A stretch of DNA of 64,000 nt from Daphnia carinata (Eukaryota; Arthropoda; Branchiopoda; Diplostraca; Daphniidae), in NCBI RefSeq assembly GCF_022539665.2, contig NC_081338.1, positions 248,001-312,000 on the forward strand. The letters are read 5' to 3'. A model generated the notes under the pieces. That model was not told the DNA's origin. It searched no databases and saw only the letters and a list, made by a program, of their open reading frames with translations. The position numbers and the translations under genes were made by a program. Of the stretch, positions 1-11,879 are shown piece after piece (the stretch's first letter is position 1; every line of letters starts with the position of its first letter).

Positions 1-1690
1 AAAATCAGGATAGAGCCCGCCAATACCGGTCGGAATGAGCAAACGCGTACAGACCCGGGAGAGCAAGAGGAGGTTGCTGAAGAACAAGAAGCCCTTAGCG
101 ATCGCTAAAGTGAAGGAAGTGAAGAGGAAGTAGACGATTTTCATAGACCTCTACCTCCCGCTCCAGCACCGACACCTGAGATGTCTCAGCGTGCGAAACC
201 AGAGGAAACGATAGGCTTCACGCTCGCGCACTTGCACAGCCAAAAGGAGCCGCTAAAGGTGCACCGGCCCTTTTATTGCAGCATCGCGAAGGTCCCGTCT
301 TTCGCGAAGAACCGGACGACGAATCCGCCGAATGGATGGAACGTTAGAGAGAACCGCTAATTTCAATAGATGGGGTCCCCCCGGAGAAAGCTGAACACTT
401 TGGATTATTCTTATAGGGCACAGCAAATGCATGTCACATAGGACTACCTGTCTGGGTTGACGTTGTTGCTGTCTAAGCCGCATATGGGATGGAGGCCGTA
501 ACTGAAATGGTAGTCCTGCGAACAAGATTTTTGGAAACTTTCGATCGGAAGATTTTGATCCTTATCAGAAAGTTAGACTGCGACAAAAGAAGCAAGCGGC
601 TACCGAGATACTCGTGTGCTATTTATACGACGTGTTCAATTGGTGACGGAGGTTGAACCCCCTGATGCCAGAAACAAAGAAAATCAAATATCTGTTGCTT
701 GGCCTAAATCGGCCGTTGAATAGAGAAATCGCAATTAAAGAGACCCAAGCAACAGATGAATTTTTGAAAACGCAGTTCATACTAGAGCGTAAGAGGATTT
801 GTAGAAAAAAAAATCGCAGTGAATTTTACGGGGCAAGCAAAGGATCGTATTCCAGCCTGGCGAGTCACGAAACATGAGACCCAGTAAGGCGGAGAATTTA
901 TAATGGCGAGGACGATTAAATCCTAGAACCCATGGGACGAAAAACATTCGACGACTGCGAGGAAGGGCGAGCTCTGTCAAGACGAGAAATCTATGACGCC
1001 TACGAGACTAGAAGAATGTCGCCAGAGCGAAAAACGATCAATGGCTACGAAACGAAACGAGACGCCATACGAAAAGGATCTAACGACGAATTGAAGAATG
1101 TGAGGAAATGGTATTAGACCCCTAATAGACCGAGAGAGGATCATGTGGCTGTGGGAATGATTTCACTCGGAGAAAAGGTGAAGAAGAATGGCGTATCCAA
1201 GGAGGCTAAAATCTGGAAAGGGAGAGAACTCACTGATCAATGTGGCTTATTATCCACGGCTCATATTCGAAGAAGTCAGCTATAATGGGATGTCAAGGAA
1301 GTTATTGATTCCGTAGCCTAAAGCTCAATTGTCCCGTTGAGCCTGCAAGAAAAGTTAAAAGCTCCATTGGTGTAATGGGATGGATCGGCAATCGTCCTGG
1401 TCGAATGGTAACAGAGTATCCCGCTTCTTGGTGCCATTCACTTGGAAGTTGAACATCAGGGATATAAAGCAAGTGGAGAAATCATCCTCATGGAAATCAA
1501 GGGAACAGAACTGCTGTTGGGAAAGAATTTCCTAGGCCCGTTCGGGCGATTAGTGATTCGATACAAGAATATAGGGGTAGTAGTATCCGTAAGAGAATTT
1601 CCTGTGAACACGATCAACGAACAGATGGTCACCCCGCCGAGATTGGTCACCAAGATGGGAGAAATGCTTCCCCCGAGAATCTTTGCTTAA
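1..1690 (+). pseudogene. Decayed Ty3/Gypsy gag-protease remnant
   Basis: Several reading frames on the plus strand join into a degenerate Gypsy gag and protease. Around 661-720 the capsid-like stretch MPETKKIKYLLLGLNRP is readable, followed by NREIAIKE and TDEFLK, a pattern typical of Gypsy capsids. At about 1442-1570 the frame contains TELLLGKNFLGPFGRLVI, which matches the C-terminal ILG part of a retropepsin. Stops and frame changes occur throughout (for example near 107, 1111, 1320 and 1410), and no reverse transcriptase follows, so the element is dead and rearranged. Family assignment rests on motif recognition only. Confidence 0.6.
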
Positions 1691-2159
1691 GTGGAAGCAG
1701 AACCTACCACAAACAAGGAAAACATCTTGATGACAGAACCATCAAGAAATTCACCCTACGACCCTACGGCCATCTCTGTGGATGCCGCCGGCCGGAAGGC
1801 TACGTCTTTGAAGAACATTTGAAACGTCACTCGTGGGATGGAAAATAGGAAAAATTTTTTGGGATGTATGAACAAAATTGCTGCAGCTCGAGTAATCGAA
1901 CACCGCTAAAAACGAGTTTAAAAATTTTTTTTTCAAGCACTGAAAAAAAATTTGGTTCCCAGTGGTCTTGTTTACTATATAATCTATATAGCCAAAAAAA
2001 AATTGTGTAAACTGAATTCATTGAAAAATGCATCTTACTAGGGAAGTAAAGCTTGCGTCGGCGATTGGTTTGCGTTGTGTGCCATCGGATTCATGATCAG
2101 TCTGATATATAGGGCGTTGACAATGTACAAATGCCCAGTACCAACTGAAGAATATTCTT

Positions 2160-3110
2160 CACGACTCAGCACTAGTAAACAGACTTTCGCCTCTCAAGGC
2201 GTACTACAGGGGGAGGCATAGGTTTTACGTTTCCTAACCCACTGTGTGGTACACTTACTGCTCCTAACCTACTAACAACAAGACGCCCGACGACACCAGC
2301 CACCCAATTACCGAAACCAACAATTCCAGGCTCCAGCTCAAGCACAGGTAGTTTTGTGCGTATATTCCAAATTTCACACCACAAAAACAACAATCACAAC
2401 AACCAGCTTCCACTACGCCTTCGGAAGGGCAAAGCAGGCCAATTAGCAGCAATGCTACAAACCCTGTTACTTTATCGTCCCCTGAACCAACTACTGAATC
2501 TAGAACAACTACTCTTAGACCCAGTACTGTGGCATTTAAAACCACCAGTCTTAAACCCAGCACGCAAGTCTCTAAAATTACCAGTCCTACCCCTCCGAGT
2601 GCTACACTTACAACAATGACAGGAAATGTGAGTGCTCCTAATCTACTAACAACAAGACGTGAGACGACAACAGCAACCCCATTACCGAAATCAACAATTG
2701 CAGGTTTCAGCTGAAGCACAGTTAGTGGCGAATATTCCCAATTTCACACAACAGAAAGAACGCTATTTCAACCAGCCTTCACTCTGTCTTCGGAAGGGGA
2801 AAGCAGGCCAATTAGCAGCGATGCTACAAACCCTGCTGCTTTATCGTCCCCTCGACCAAATGCTGAATCTAAAACCACCCCTCTTAAACCCAGCACGACA
2901 GGGCTAACTGAAGAAATCATTGACAATCCGCTCGATAGTTTAGAGATGTCAGTGAATTCGCTTTCACATTCAGAAATGAATGAAACGTACAGAGAAGATC
3001 AGCCCAAAACTCAGGTATCACCTATTGGGAAAAACATGCCCTTACCACCATATGAAACCGAACGAAAAGGGGCAGGCACTACTGCCGATCTGAGACGCTT
3101 GGGTTAAGCT
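2160..3110 (+). pseudogene. Ser/Thr/Pro-rich (mucin-like) ORF remnant
   Basis: The plus strand carries broken frames rich in Thr, Ser and Pro, such as SAPNLLTTRR and TTTATPLPKSTIAG near 2630-2700, followed by a more ordinary acidic segment (TGLTEEIIDNPLDSLEMS) to a stop at 3107. It may be the tail of the retroelement upstream or of a captured secreted protein. A comparable Thr-rich tail ends the third ORF of the Gypsy element at 30 kb, but I could not establish homology. Frame breaks indicate a pseudogene. From 3110 to 3430 further short unrecognised frames follow until the palindromic element begins. Confidence 0.4.
2244..2905 (+). repeat. Imperfect tandem duplication, about 375-bp period
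   Basis: The segment from about 2244 to 2570 recurs at about 2620-2905. Both copies carry CTACTAACAACAAGACG, then CTTCGGAAGGG, AAAGCAGGCCAATTAGCAGC and TTTATCGTCCCCT in the same order. The second copy is shorter and diverged. Confidence 0.75.
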
Positions 3111-3822
3111 TCAAAAAGCCTGAAAACGGAAATCTGTTTTCAAACATTTCGGGTTCAAGAGAAAAACAAGGAATTTTGAAGATAGTTGTCTACTTGGAAG
3201 GACAAGGAATAACTAATTCCATAACAAAAGATCCATTCAAAGCCACTAAAACCTTTTATGTGGACGTCGGAATGCAGAAAAAGGCATTTTTAAATTTAAT
3301 TTTCATTATGCGTTAGATGAGTAGTCCATTTTGCACAATTGGATGGTTATCAACATCGGCATACAAGGAGCATTGCTAATTGGCCTACAGATGGATACAA
3401 ACACATACCAGAGCACTGGTTACAAAATAAGTAGGGGAGACTGGGGTGAGCCGGGACAGTGGGTGAAGTGGGACAGCTAGAGGAAAAATAGAAGTAATTG
3501 ATTTAAAATTTAAAAAAAAATATATGTTATTAGTATTTGTGTTTCCTATTTAGGGTAAAAGTTTTAAACGAATATGTGAAAAAATACAAAAGTTATGTAG
3601 AAAATTTAAAAAACGGTATTTTTTTCCTTAAATTTTTCGCCGCGATTTAGTGTTTTTCTTCACAATACTACAAGTAGTTAATATTTTATACATACAAACA
3701 GGTAGTCTATTCATTTCTCTATCGTTTGCAAAAAAAAACTTAATTTTAGGACCATTATTTTGAGGGGAAATTGTATTTTTACCAAAAGACTTTTTTTGGG
3801 GCTGGTTGGGACAGCGGAGGTC

Positions 3823-3973
3823 GGAGAAAAAGGCCCAGACGAAAAAGGCCCAGACGAAAAAGGCCCGCGAAAAAGGCCCAGACGAAAAAGGCCCATACGA
3901 AAAAGGCCCACTTTTTTCCAAATTCAAAAGTGGGCCTTTTTCTCCATTGGACTGGGCCTTTTTCTCCGCTCAA
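3823..3973. repeat. GACGAAAAAGGCCCA minisatellite with internal hairpin, left arm
   Basis: About six units of a 15-bp repeat (core GAAAAAGGCCC) are followed after a short spacer by the same core in reverse orientation (GGGCCTTTTTC). The array itself can therefore fold into a hairpin. Confidence 0.85.
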
Positions 3974-5039
3974 TTTCCATTTTCTTACAAACTTTATGTT
4001 TGTTTCGAAAATTGTATTTCCCACCTCCTATTCCGTGGAATTTGGAATGTACAAAGGTTGCTGAAACCGTGATTTTCTTTAAGGTTTGCAGAGATCAAAC
4101 AATGTTAGCGTTTGTACGCTAGTTAATCTTTGATTATTTATTCGGTTGCAATCTAATTTCGAATTATATTAGTATTTATATATTGCTAATATCCCGTTTA
4201 ATAAAGTTCATTTTTCACAATTTTTGTTTATTGAACTACCATCGCTTTTTTAAATATAATACAAAAAATAAATGTTTTTCGCACTTAGCCTTGTTCTGTC
4301 CACCCTCTTTCATTATTCCCCCAACCCCCAGTCCATCTCCCATATAGCTTCTTTTTGTCGATACTTATGCCATAGGTAAAGACCACTGATTCGTTGGGAA
4401 TACGGAAACTGAATGAGTTCCGCGGGGCTTTTGTGGTTGCTGGGAACAAAAATATATGTTACCACGAAGACTAGTTTATTATCATTAACATTTGATAAAT
4501 AATGTTTATAGGAATAATATTACAAACTTAAATTATCGTCTGAGGCAAGGACCAAAACAAAGATTATGTAATTCAATATTGATTCTAATACCATTTATTC
4601 CTTATACATTTTCAATTCTTTTAACAATTACAAAGAGCCCAATAAATATATTAAAATCATAACCTATTGCTATAAGTAATTCTGTTCGTTCTTCGTGTCC
4701 TGTTTTCACCTTTTGCACATTTTCAAGCAGCTATTGATTACCTAATTATACATCACATAATACATTGAGATATAAGGAAGCTTTACACTTTACGTTAACA
4801 AAGCTACTAATAATGACAAATCAATTTTCTACCATGACGGACTTTTTTTTTAAATGAGTCTGTTATTAGTGAAGACACTAAACCTTTTTAAATGAATCTA
4901 AGATATTTTTTTTTCAAATTTTCCACGATCATGGAAGGCATGCCAGTGTATTTTTCTATAAAACTATCACGACATGGCTGCACATGAAAGAACAAGAGTT
5001 TAGCTCATCCATGAGTCAGTATCAGTCTTTCATACGGTA

Positions 5040-7003
5040 AATTTGCCTTTTTTCTTTAGTTTATTCACTTTATGTTCTTTCTTTTCAGTTTTATTTTTCT
5101 TAATGTTGGCTTTTCTCTTTTTCTGTTGTTATTCCTTTCTCTTTTCCTTTTCTTCGATTCGTTCAGCGCAATTTATGTTACTTTCTGATTTGATCTCGTT
5201 CATTAATTGATTTGGCAAGCAATTCCACATAGTCTTTTACCTATTGCAATACAGAAAGGTTAAAAGTTTTGAAGATCTTACAAATATTTTTGTCAAATTG
5301 AAAGTTTACCTGAAAACCTTCAGCTATTTGCAGAGCACCATTTCATGCCTGTTTTTCTTCAATGCTTCTTGCATTCTCAGCTTCAGCTTGGCCTACCAAG
5401 ATATTCATTTTTGGTTTAAGTTTTATTTTCTTTCATTTTAATCGTTGCCACTTCTGGATATAAAGTGGTCTTTTTCAGAATGGGTGAGGAATTAGATAGT
5501 TCTCCAAAATCACATTTGCTGGAAACTAGGCAGCCTTCACTGTTAAAAATTGGTGTTGCCAGTGTACTTGCTAGTCTTGGTTGAGGAATTTCTGTTTTAA
5601 CAAACTCTGAAAGACCAGAGGTTGATGACACAGATACTGCCTTGGTGGCTCGAGCATGTTTGGCAATTCAGGACCTCTTCTTCTTACTTTTTCTTTTTAA
5701 TTTCTTCTTCATTCCCTCTAACTTCCGTTTAAATTGGATTTTCGTTGTCTTATCAGACAATTCCAGCTTTTCCCCTGAAAATCAATGGAATAAACTGGCC
5801 GGTCTTCCTTAAATGTAAATGTTAACACATACCTGTTAAGTGTGAGGCGTTCATTCAGTTTATGTTCTTTCTTCTCAGTTTTCTTTTTCTTAATGTTGGC
5901 TTTTCTCGTTTTCTGTTGTTATTCCTTTCTCTTTTCCTATTCTTCGATGCGTTCAGCCAACTTCTTTTTACTATCTGATTTGATTTCATCTTGTTTCATA
6001 ATAGATTTAGCAAGCCATTCCACATTGTTTTTTACCTATTGCAATACAGAAAGGTTAAAATTATTTAAGATCTTACAAATATGTATGTCAAATTGAAAGG
6101 TTACCTGAAAACCTTCAGCTGTTTGCAAAGCATCTTTTCATGCCTGTTTCTCTTCAATACTTCTCACATTCCAACTTCAGCTTGGCCATCCAAGATTTTC
6201 ACTTTGGCTTTGAGTTTTTTTTTATCGTTGCTACTTTTCAATCTAAAGTGTTCTTGTTCAGAATGGGTGAGGGATTAGATAGTTCTCCTAAATCAAATTT
6301 GCTGAATACTAGGCAGCCTTCGCTGTTGAAAATTGGTGTTAGCGGTGTACTTGTTGGTCTTGGTTCAGGAATACCTGTTTTGACAAACTCTGTGGGATCA
6401 GAGGTTGATGACACTGATGCTGCCTCGGTGGCTTGTGCAAGTTGGGCAATTCAGGACCACTTCTTGTTATTTTTCTTTTTTAATTTCTTCTTCTTCAATT
6501 TTTCTAACTCCTTTTAAGTTTGGTTTTCATTGTTCTATCAGACAAATCCAGCCTTTTCCCTGAAAATAGATGGAATAAGCTGGCCCGTCTTCCTTAAACG
6601 TAAACATTAACACATACCTGTTAAGTGTGAGGTGTTAGCTGCTAGACATTCTTCCTGTTCAACACCAACCTTATTGCTATTGAGATCGTCAACTGTAGAT
6701 ACACTTTCAATTGGAATGTTGGTCAATAAGCTAGAAATCATGATTTTTTGGGTTCTCATTTCCTATTAATTTTGTTTAGACGACACTTTCAAGTTCTTGT
6801 TTTCTCTTTTTCCATTTACAAAAACTGCCTCTCATATTATAACCTTTAAACTTTATTATTATATACCTTGATTTCTCAACATTATCACTGATCACTCCAT
6901 AGATCAAACTATACGAAACAAGTCTATTGTTATTTTCTTCAGGGAACGGCATTTTCAAGTCAAATCTAGCGTCAGGACGCCACAAACAATGGCGGACGGT
7001 TTT
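5040..7003 (-). pseudogene. Coiled-coil multi-exon gene copy, left arm
   Basis: This is the minus-strand counterpart of the gene at 7219-9190. At 6776-7003 a frame contains MPFPEENNNRLVSYSLIYGV and continues longer than in the right arm. Downstream are two copies of the module with SEFVKTEIPQPRLASTL (5480-5631) and the related module at 6270-6460. Intron-like borders are retained as in the other arm. Stops occur in several modules, so it is probably not producing a full protein. The product is not recognised. Confidence 0.5.
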
Positions 7004-7218
7004 TAACATAAAATTTTTAAAATTTTTAATTCTTTTATTACAAATTCAACAAAATTTAGTTCCTTTGTATAACAATAATAATGAATTATAATAATAGAAC
7101 AATAACAAAGGAACTAAATTTTGTTGAATTTAATAAAGCTTTAGCTAAAAGTTTTAATAACAGCTTTCCACCGTCCGCCATTGTTTGTGGCGTCCTGACG
7201 CTAGATTTGGCTTCAAAA

Positions 7219-9190
7219 TGCCGTTCCCTAAAGAAAATAACAATAGACTTATTGTTTCGTATAGTTTGATCTATGGAGTGATCAGTGATAATGTTGAGAG
7301 ATCAAGGTAAATAATAATAAAGTTTAAAGGTTATAATATGAGAGGCAGTTTTTGTAAATAGAAAAAGAGAAAACAAGAACTTGAAAGTGACGTCTAAACA
7401 AAATTTGTAGGAAATGAGGACCCTAAAAATCAAGAGCCTTATAAAACGCGAGGGTCCATTGACATCGTCGCTCTTAAAAAGCAACTCTCTCCTGAAGAGT
7501 TTTTCATTGCTAGCTTATTGACCAACATTCCAACTGAAAGTGTATCTACAGTTGACGATCTCAATAGCAATAAGGTTGGTGTTGAACAAGAAGAATGTCT
7601 AGCAGCTAACACCTCACACTTAACAGGTATGTGTTGATCTTTACGTTCAAGGAAGACTGACCAGCTTATTCCATCCATTTTCAGGGAAAAGGCTGGATTT
7701 GTCTGATAGAACAATGAAAACCAAACTTAAAAGGAGTTAGAAAAATTGAAGAAGAAGAAATTAAAAAAGAAAAATAACAAGAAGTGGTCCTGAATTGCCA
7801 AACTTGCACAAGCCACCGAGGCAGCATCAGTGTCATCAACCTCTGATCCGACAGAGTTTGTCAAAACAGGTATTCCTGAACCAAGACCAACAAGTACACT
7901 GCTAACACAAATTTTCAACAGTGAAGGCTGCCTAGTATTCAACAAATTTGATTTAGGAGAACTATCTTATCCCTCACCCATTCTGAACAAGACCACTTTA
8001 GATTCAAAAGTGGCAACGATAAAAAAAAAAACTCAAAGCCAAAGTGAAAATCTTGGATGGCCACACTGAAGTTGAATGCGAGAAGTATTGAAGAGAAACA
8101 GGCGTCAAAAGGTGCTCTGCAAAGAGCAGAAGGTTTTCAAGTAAACTTTCAATTTGACAAACATATTTTTAAGATTTTAAATAATTTAACCTTTCTGTAT
8201 TGCAATAGGTGAAAAACAATGTGGAATTGCTTGCTAAATCTATTAAGAAACAAGATGAAATCAAATCAAATTGTAAAAGAAGTTGGCTGAACGCATCGAA
8301 GAATAGGACAAGAGAAAGGAATAACAACAGAAAACGAGAAAAGCAAACACTAAGAAAAAGAAAACTGAAAATAAAGAACATAAACCGAATGAACACCTCA
8401 CACTTAACAGGTATGTGTTAACATTTACATTTAAGGAAGACCGGCCAGTTTATTCCATTGATTTTCAGGGAAAAAGCTGGAATTGTCTGATAAGACAACG
8501 AAAATCAAACTTAAACGGAAGTTAGAGGGAATGAACAAGAAATTAAAAAGGAAAAGTAAGAAGAAGAGGTCCTGAATTCCCAAACATGCTCGAGCCACCA
8601 AGGTAGCATCTGTGTCATCAACCTCTGGTCTTTCAGAGTTTGTTAAAACAGAAATTCCTGAAGCAAGACTAGCAAGTACACTGGCAACACCAATTTTTAA
8701 CAGTGGAGGCTGCCTAGTTTCCGGCAAATTTGACTTTGGAGAACTATCTAATTCCTCACCCATTCTGAATAAGACCACTTTAGATCCAGAAGTGGCAACG
8801 ATTAAAATGAAAGAAAATAAAACTTAAACCAAAAATGAAAATCTTGGTAGGCCAAGCTGAAGTTGAAAATGCAAGAAGTATTGAAGAGAAACAGGCACGA
8901 AATGGTGCTCTGCAAATAGCTGAAGGTTTTCAGGTAAACTTTCAATTTGACAAAAATATTTGTAAGATCTTGAAAACTTTTAACCTTTCTGTATTGCAAT
9001 AGGTAAAAGACTATGTGGAATTGCTTGCCAAACCGAATAATGAACGAGATCAAATCAAATCAGAGAGTAACAAAAATTGCGCTGAACGAATCGAAGAAAA
9101 GGAAAAGAGAAGGGAATAACAACAGAAAAGGAGAAAAGCCAACATTAAGAAAAAGAAAACTGAAAAGAAAGAACATAAAGTGAATAAACT
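7219..9190 (+). pseudogene. Coiled-coil multi-exon gene copy, right arm
   Basis: Open segments with plausible splice borders run along this arm. They start MPFPKENNNRL at 7219. Next is SIDIVALKKQLSPEEFFIAS at about 7458, ending TSHLTG before a GT at 7626. Two modules follow, each with a Lys-rich segment, then SSTS...EFVKT.IPE (7830 and 8612), then SPILNKTTLD, then a Glu/Lys-rich segment (ARSIEEKQARNGALQIAEG near 8870), an intron from GTAAACTTTC to TTGCAATAG, and VKDYVELLAKP. Composition suggests a long charged coiled-coil protein. Several stops and frame changes are present. I do not recognise the family and found no transposase motifs. Confidence 0.5.
7626..9190 (+). repeat. Tandem duplication of a 785-bp exon-intron module
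   Basis: The block 7626-8411 is repeated directly at 8412 to about 9190. Both start with the donor-like GTATGTGTTAA/TGAT, contain the SPILNKTTLD module and end in a Lys/Glu-rich stretch. The left arm holds the same pair in inverse orientation (about 5045-5830 and 5840-6625). The intron borders are kept in each copy, so genomic DNA and not mRNA was duplicated. Confidence 0.75.
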
Positions 9191-10280
9191 AAAGAAAAAA
9201 GGCAAATTTATCGCATGAAAAACTGATACTGACTGATGGATCAGCTAAACTTGTGTTCTTTCATGTGCAGCCATGTCGTGATAGTTTTTTAGAAAAATAC
9301 ACTGATATGCCTTCCATGATCGTGGAAAATTTGAAGAAAAAAAATCTTAGATTCAATTTAAAAGGTTTAGTGTCTTCACTAATAAGAGACTCTCATAAAA
9401 AAAAATCCGTCGTAGTAGAAAATTGATTTGTCATTATTAGTAGCTTTGCTAACGTAAAGTGTAAAGCTTCCTTATATCTCAATGTAGTATGTCATGTGTA
9501 ATTAGGTAATCAATAGCTGCTTGAAAATGTACAAAAGGTGAAAACAGGACACGAAGAACGAACAAAATCATTTATAGCAGTAGGTTATGATTTTAATATA
9601 TTTATTGGGCTCTTTGTAATTGTTAAAAGAATTGAAAATGTATAAAGAATAAATGGTATTAGAATCAATATTGGATTACAATAGTCTTTGTTTTGGTCCT
9701 TGCTTCAGACGATAGTTCAAGTTTGTACTATTATTCCTATAAACATTATTTATCAAATGTTAATAATAATAAACTAGTCTTCGTGGTAACATATATTTTT
9801 GTTCCCAGCAACCACAAAAGCCCCGCGGAACTCATTCAGTTTCCTTATTCACAACGAATCAGTGGTCTTTACCTATGGCATAAGTATCGACAAAGGGAAG
9901 TTATAAGGGAGATGGACTGGGGGTTGGGGGAATAATCAAAGAGGGTGGACAGAACAAGGCTAAGTGCGAAAAACATTAATTTCTTGTATTATATTAAAAA
10001 AAGCCGATAGTAGTTCAATAAACAAAAATTGTGAAAAATGAACTTTATTTAACGGGATATTAGCAATATATAAATACTAACGTAATCCGAAATCAGATTG
10101 CTAACGAATAAATAATCAAAGATTAACTAACGTACATACGCTAACATTGTTTGATCTCGGCAAACCTTATAGAAGGTAACGGTTTCAGCAACCTATGTAC
10201 ATTCCACTTTCCACGGAATAGGAGGTTGGAAATATATTTTGAAAATAAATATAAAGTTTGTGGGAACATGGAAATTAAAC

Positions 10281-10428
10281 GGAGAAAAAGGCCCAGTCCA
10301 ATGGAGAAAAAGGCCCACTTTTGAATTTGGAAAAAAGTGGGCCTTTTTCGTATGGGCCTTTTTCGTCTGGGCCTTTTTCGCGGGCCTTTTTCGTCTGGGC
10401 CTTTTTCGTCTGGGCCTTTTTCTCCGCC
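10281..10428. repeat. GGGCCTTTTTCGTCT minisatellite, right arm
   Basis: This is the inverted counterpart of the array at 3823-3973, with the same unit number by eye and the same internal hairpin. Conservation in both arms means the array was present before, or was homogenised after, the arm duplication. Confidence 0.85.
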
Positions 10429-10872
10429 AATCGGGACAGCAAATGTGCCTGAAATTGAACAGTAGTGGGTGGAGTTAAAGGCGGAGCTACAAAAACAGCG
10501 TTGCATTAATTAGTAAAAAAGTTACATTTCTAACTAACTTACTTCTTTAAAAAAAAGAGTATATTTAGTAGTATCCTACTGATTTATTACAATTTTTTTA
10601 ATGTATTTTATGAGTATAAACTTAGGGTGTCCCACATCACCCACCCTGGTGTCCCAATTCACCCAACACCATAGGCTCCTCCCTCAAATTTTTCAAAACT
10701 TTAAAAATCTGTAAAACGTAAATTATTTATTATAAAATTCGGAAAAAAAACACGGAGGTAAAGAAAGGTACAGCAAAAATATAAATCCAGTCAAAAATAA
10801 AATCAAGCAATTTGTGAAGGAGTTATGGAACAAAAACAAAAGGTGTCCCAAATCACCCCAGTCTCCCCTACT

Positions 10873-11560
10873 TGGAATACCTACTCTCCATGAAAACCAA
10901 ACAGGGCTAGATAAACGCTTATAATTCAGCAGTTAAAAGTTCAACAGTTAAAATGACTTAAACATCATTTCTGCATTTAAAAATTTAAAATACCAGCAAT
11001 GGGTTTTAATTAGTCAAATTTTAGCAGTGATTTTAATTATTTACATGCGAACTGATATTGAACAATTGAAATACCAGGAATGGATTTTAAGTGATTCACT
11101 TGTCTGTCAATTAGTCACGTATATTTTGTCTCACATCGAATAAAACTGGGATAGATAAAGGCTAATAAATCAAATATCAGGAACGGTTTGAATCAATATC
11201 ATTAATGATTTTGAACAATTTCAGTACCAGTAATGGACTCTAATTAGCCAAATATCAGTAATGGTTTTGAACAATTGAAACGTAAACACTGATTTTGGAA
11301 ACCTAAAATTCCAGCAATGGATTAAAATAGCCAAGTATCTACAACCATTTTGAATTTGTTTGGTATTCCAACTCGGATGATAATTTAACCTCTAACGGTG
11401 GCTAGCAATGTAATCATGTGGAACGAGCTTCCCTATCTCGGTTGTTCATCATTTTTCACCCACAATGTAGCGCTTTTTATTCTAATAAAATACAGTTTGA
11501 AAAATTTTAAAATGCCTGCAACCATCTTAATTTTTGTTCATTTCCAATCGAGTCGTGCGA
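10873..11560 (+). repeat. AT-rich degenerate tandem repeat
   Basis: Short phrases recur in order: ATACCAGCAATGG, TTTTAATTAG, CAAATATCAG, AATGGTTTTGAA, CAATTGAAA. They appear at least four times between about 10990 and 11340. No gene is visible. It is the sequence to the right of the palindrome insertion and may be the 3' part of the interrupted retroelement. Confidence 0.5.
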
Positions 11561-11879
11561 GCTAAATTCAAATAAGTTCGGCGACCGATCTCTGCGAAGA
11601 GATAACCACTCCGCCTCTTTCACTTGCGACAATATTTCAATTTCAATTGATAAAGGAATTAGTCAAAACTAATAAGAATTTAGCGATCCGAAAAGTGGGT
11701 TCCACTTTGAAATGGACTCCTAGCTAATCGGAGTGTTTTCTTTCCAATCGGGAATCGCATTTCGGGTCATCGAGGCGGGGCTTTCGGGACTTATAAGTAT
11801 AACATTATTCGCTCTAAACACTATCATGATGTGTCAGTCTATCAGGATTGCGGCATGTACTCTTTTGAGCGAGTTACAA

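Larger units (their letters stand above)
3431..7045 (+). repeat. Left arm of the palindrome
   Basis: This arm is the reverse complement of 7128-10872. It carries the gene copy on the minus strand, one AAAAAGGCCC minisatellite and the terminal motif. The right arm is about 130 bp longer, mainly because of extra sequence inboard of its terminus. Confidence 0.75.
3431..10872. mobile_element. 7.4-kb palindromic DNA element (foldback-like)
   Basis: Both ends carry the inverted sequence GTAGGGGAGACTGGGGTGA (start at 3431; reverse complement ending at 10872). Nearly everything between is two inverted arms meeting around 7086. Matching landmarks occur at 3823/10428, 4021/10230, 5060/9180, 6970/7200 and 7042/7131. 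By eye the arms are roughly 85-90% identical. Short motifs of the form GGGTGA-NN-TGGGACA are repeated near the termini, as expected for transposase-binding sites. The flanks next to the ends (AAGTA / TACTT) are themselves inverted, so the target duplication is unclear; TA is possible. No transposase was recognised. It interrupts the retroelement remnant on its left. Superfamily is not assigned. Confidence 0.75.
7128..10872 (-). repeat. Right arm of the palindrome
   Basis: This is the inverted partner of 3431-7045. A short AT-rich spacer of roughly 40 bp around 7068-7106 separates the arms, flanked by the perfect inverted pair beginning AAATTCAACAAAATTTAG at 7042. Confidence 0.75.

Noticed and set aside
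3760-4122. Frames with repeated EKGPD/KRPRRK units, as possible basic repeat proteins
   Set aside because: Caused by the 15-bp minisatellite, which is open in all frames and ends at unrelated sequence.
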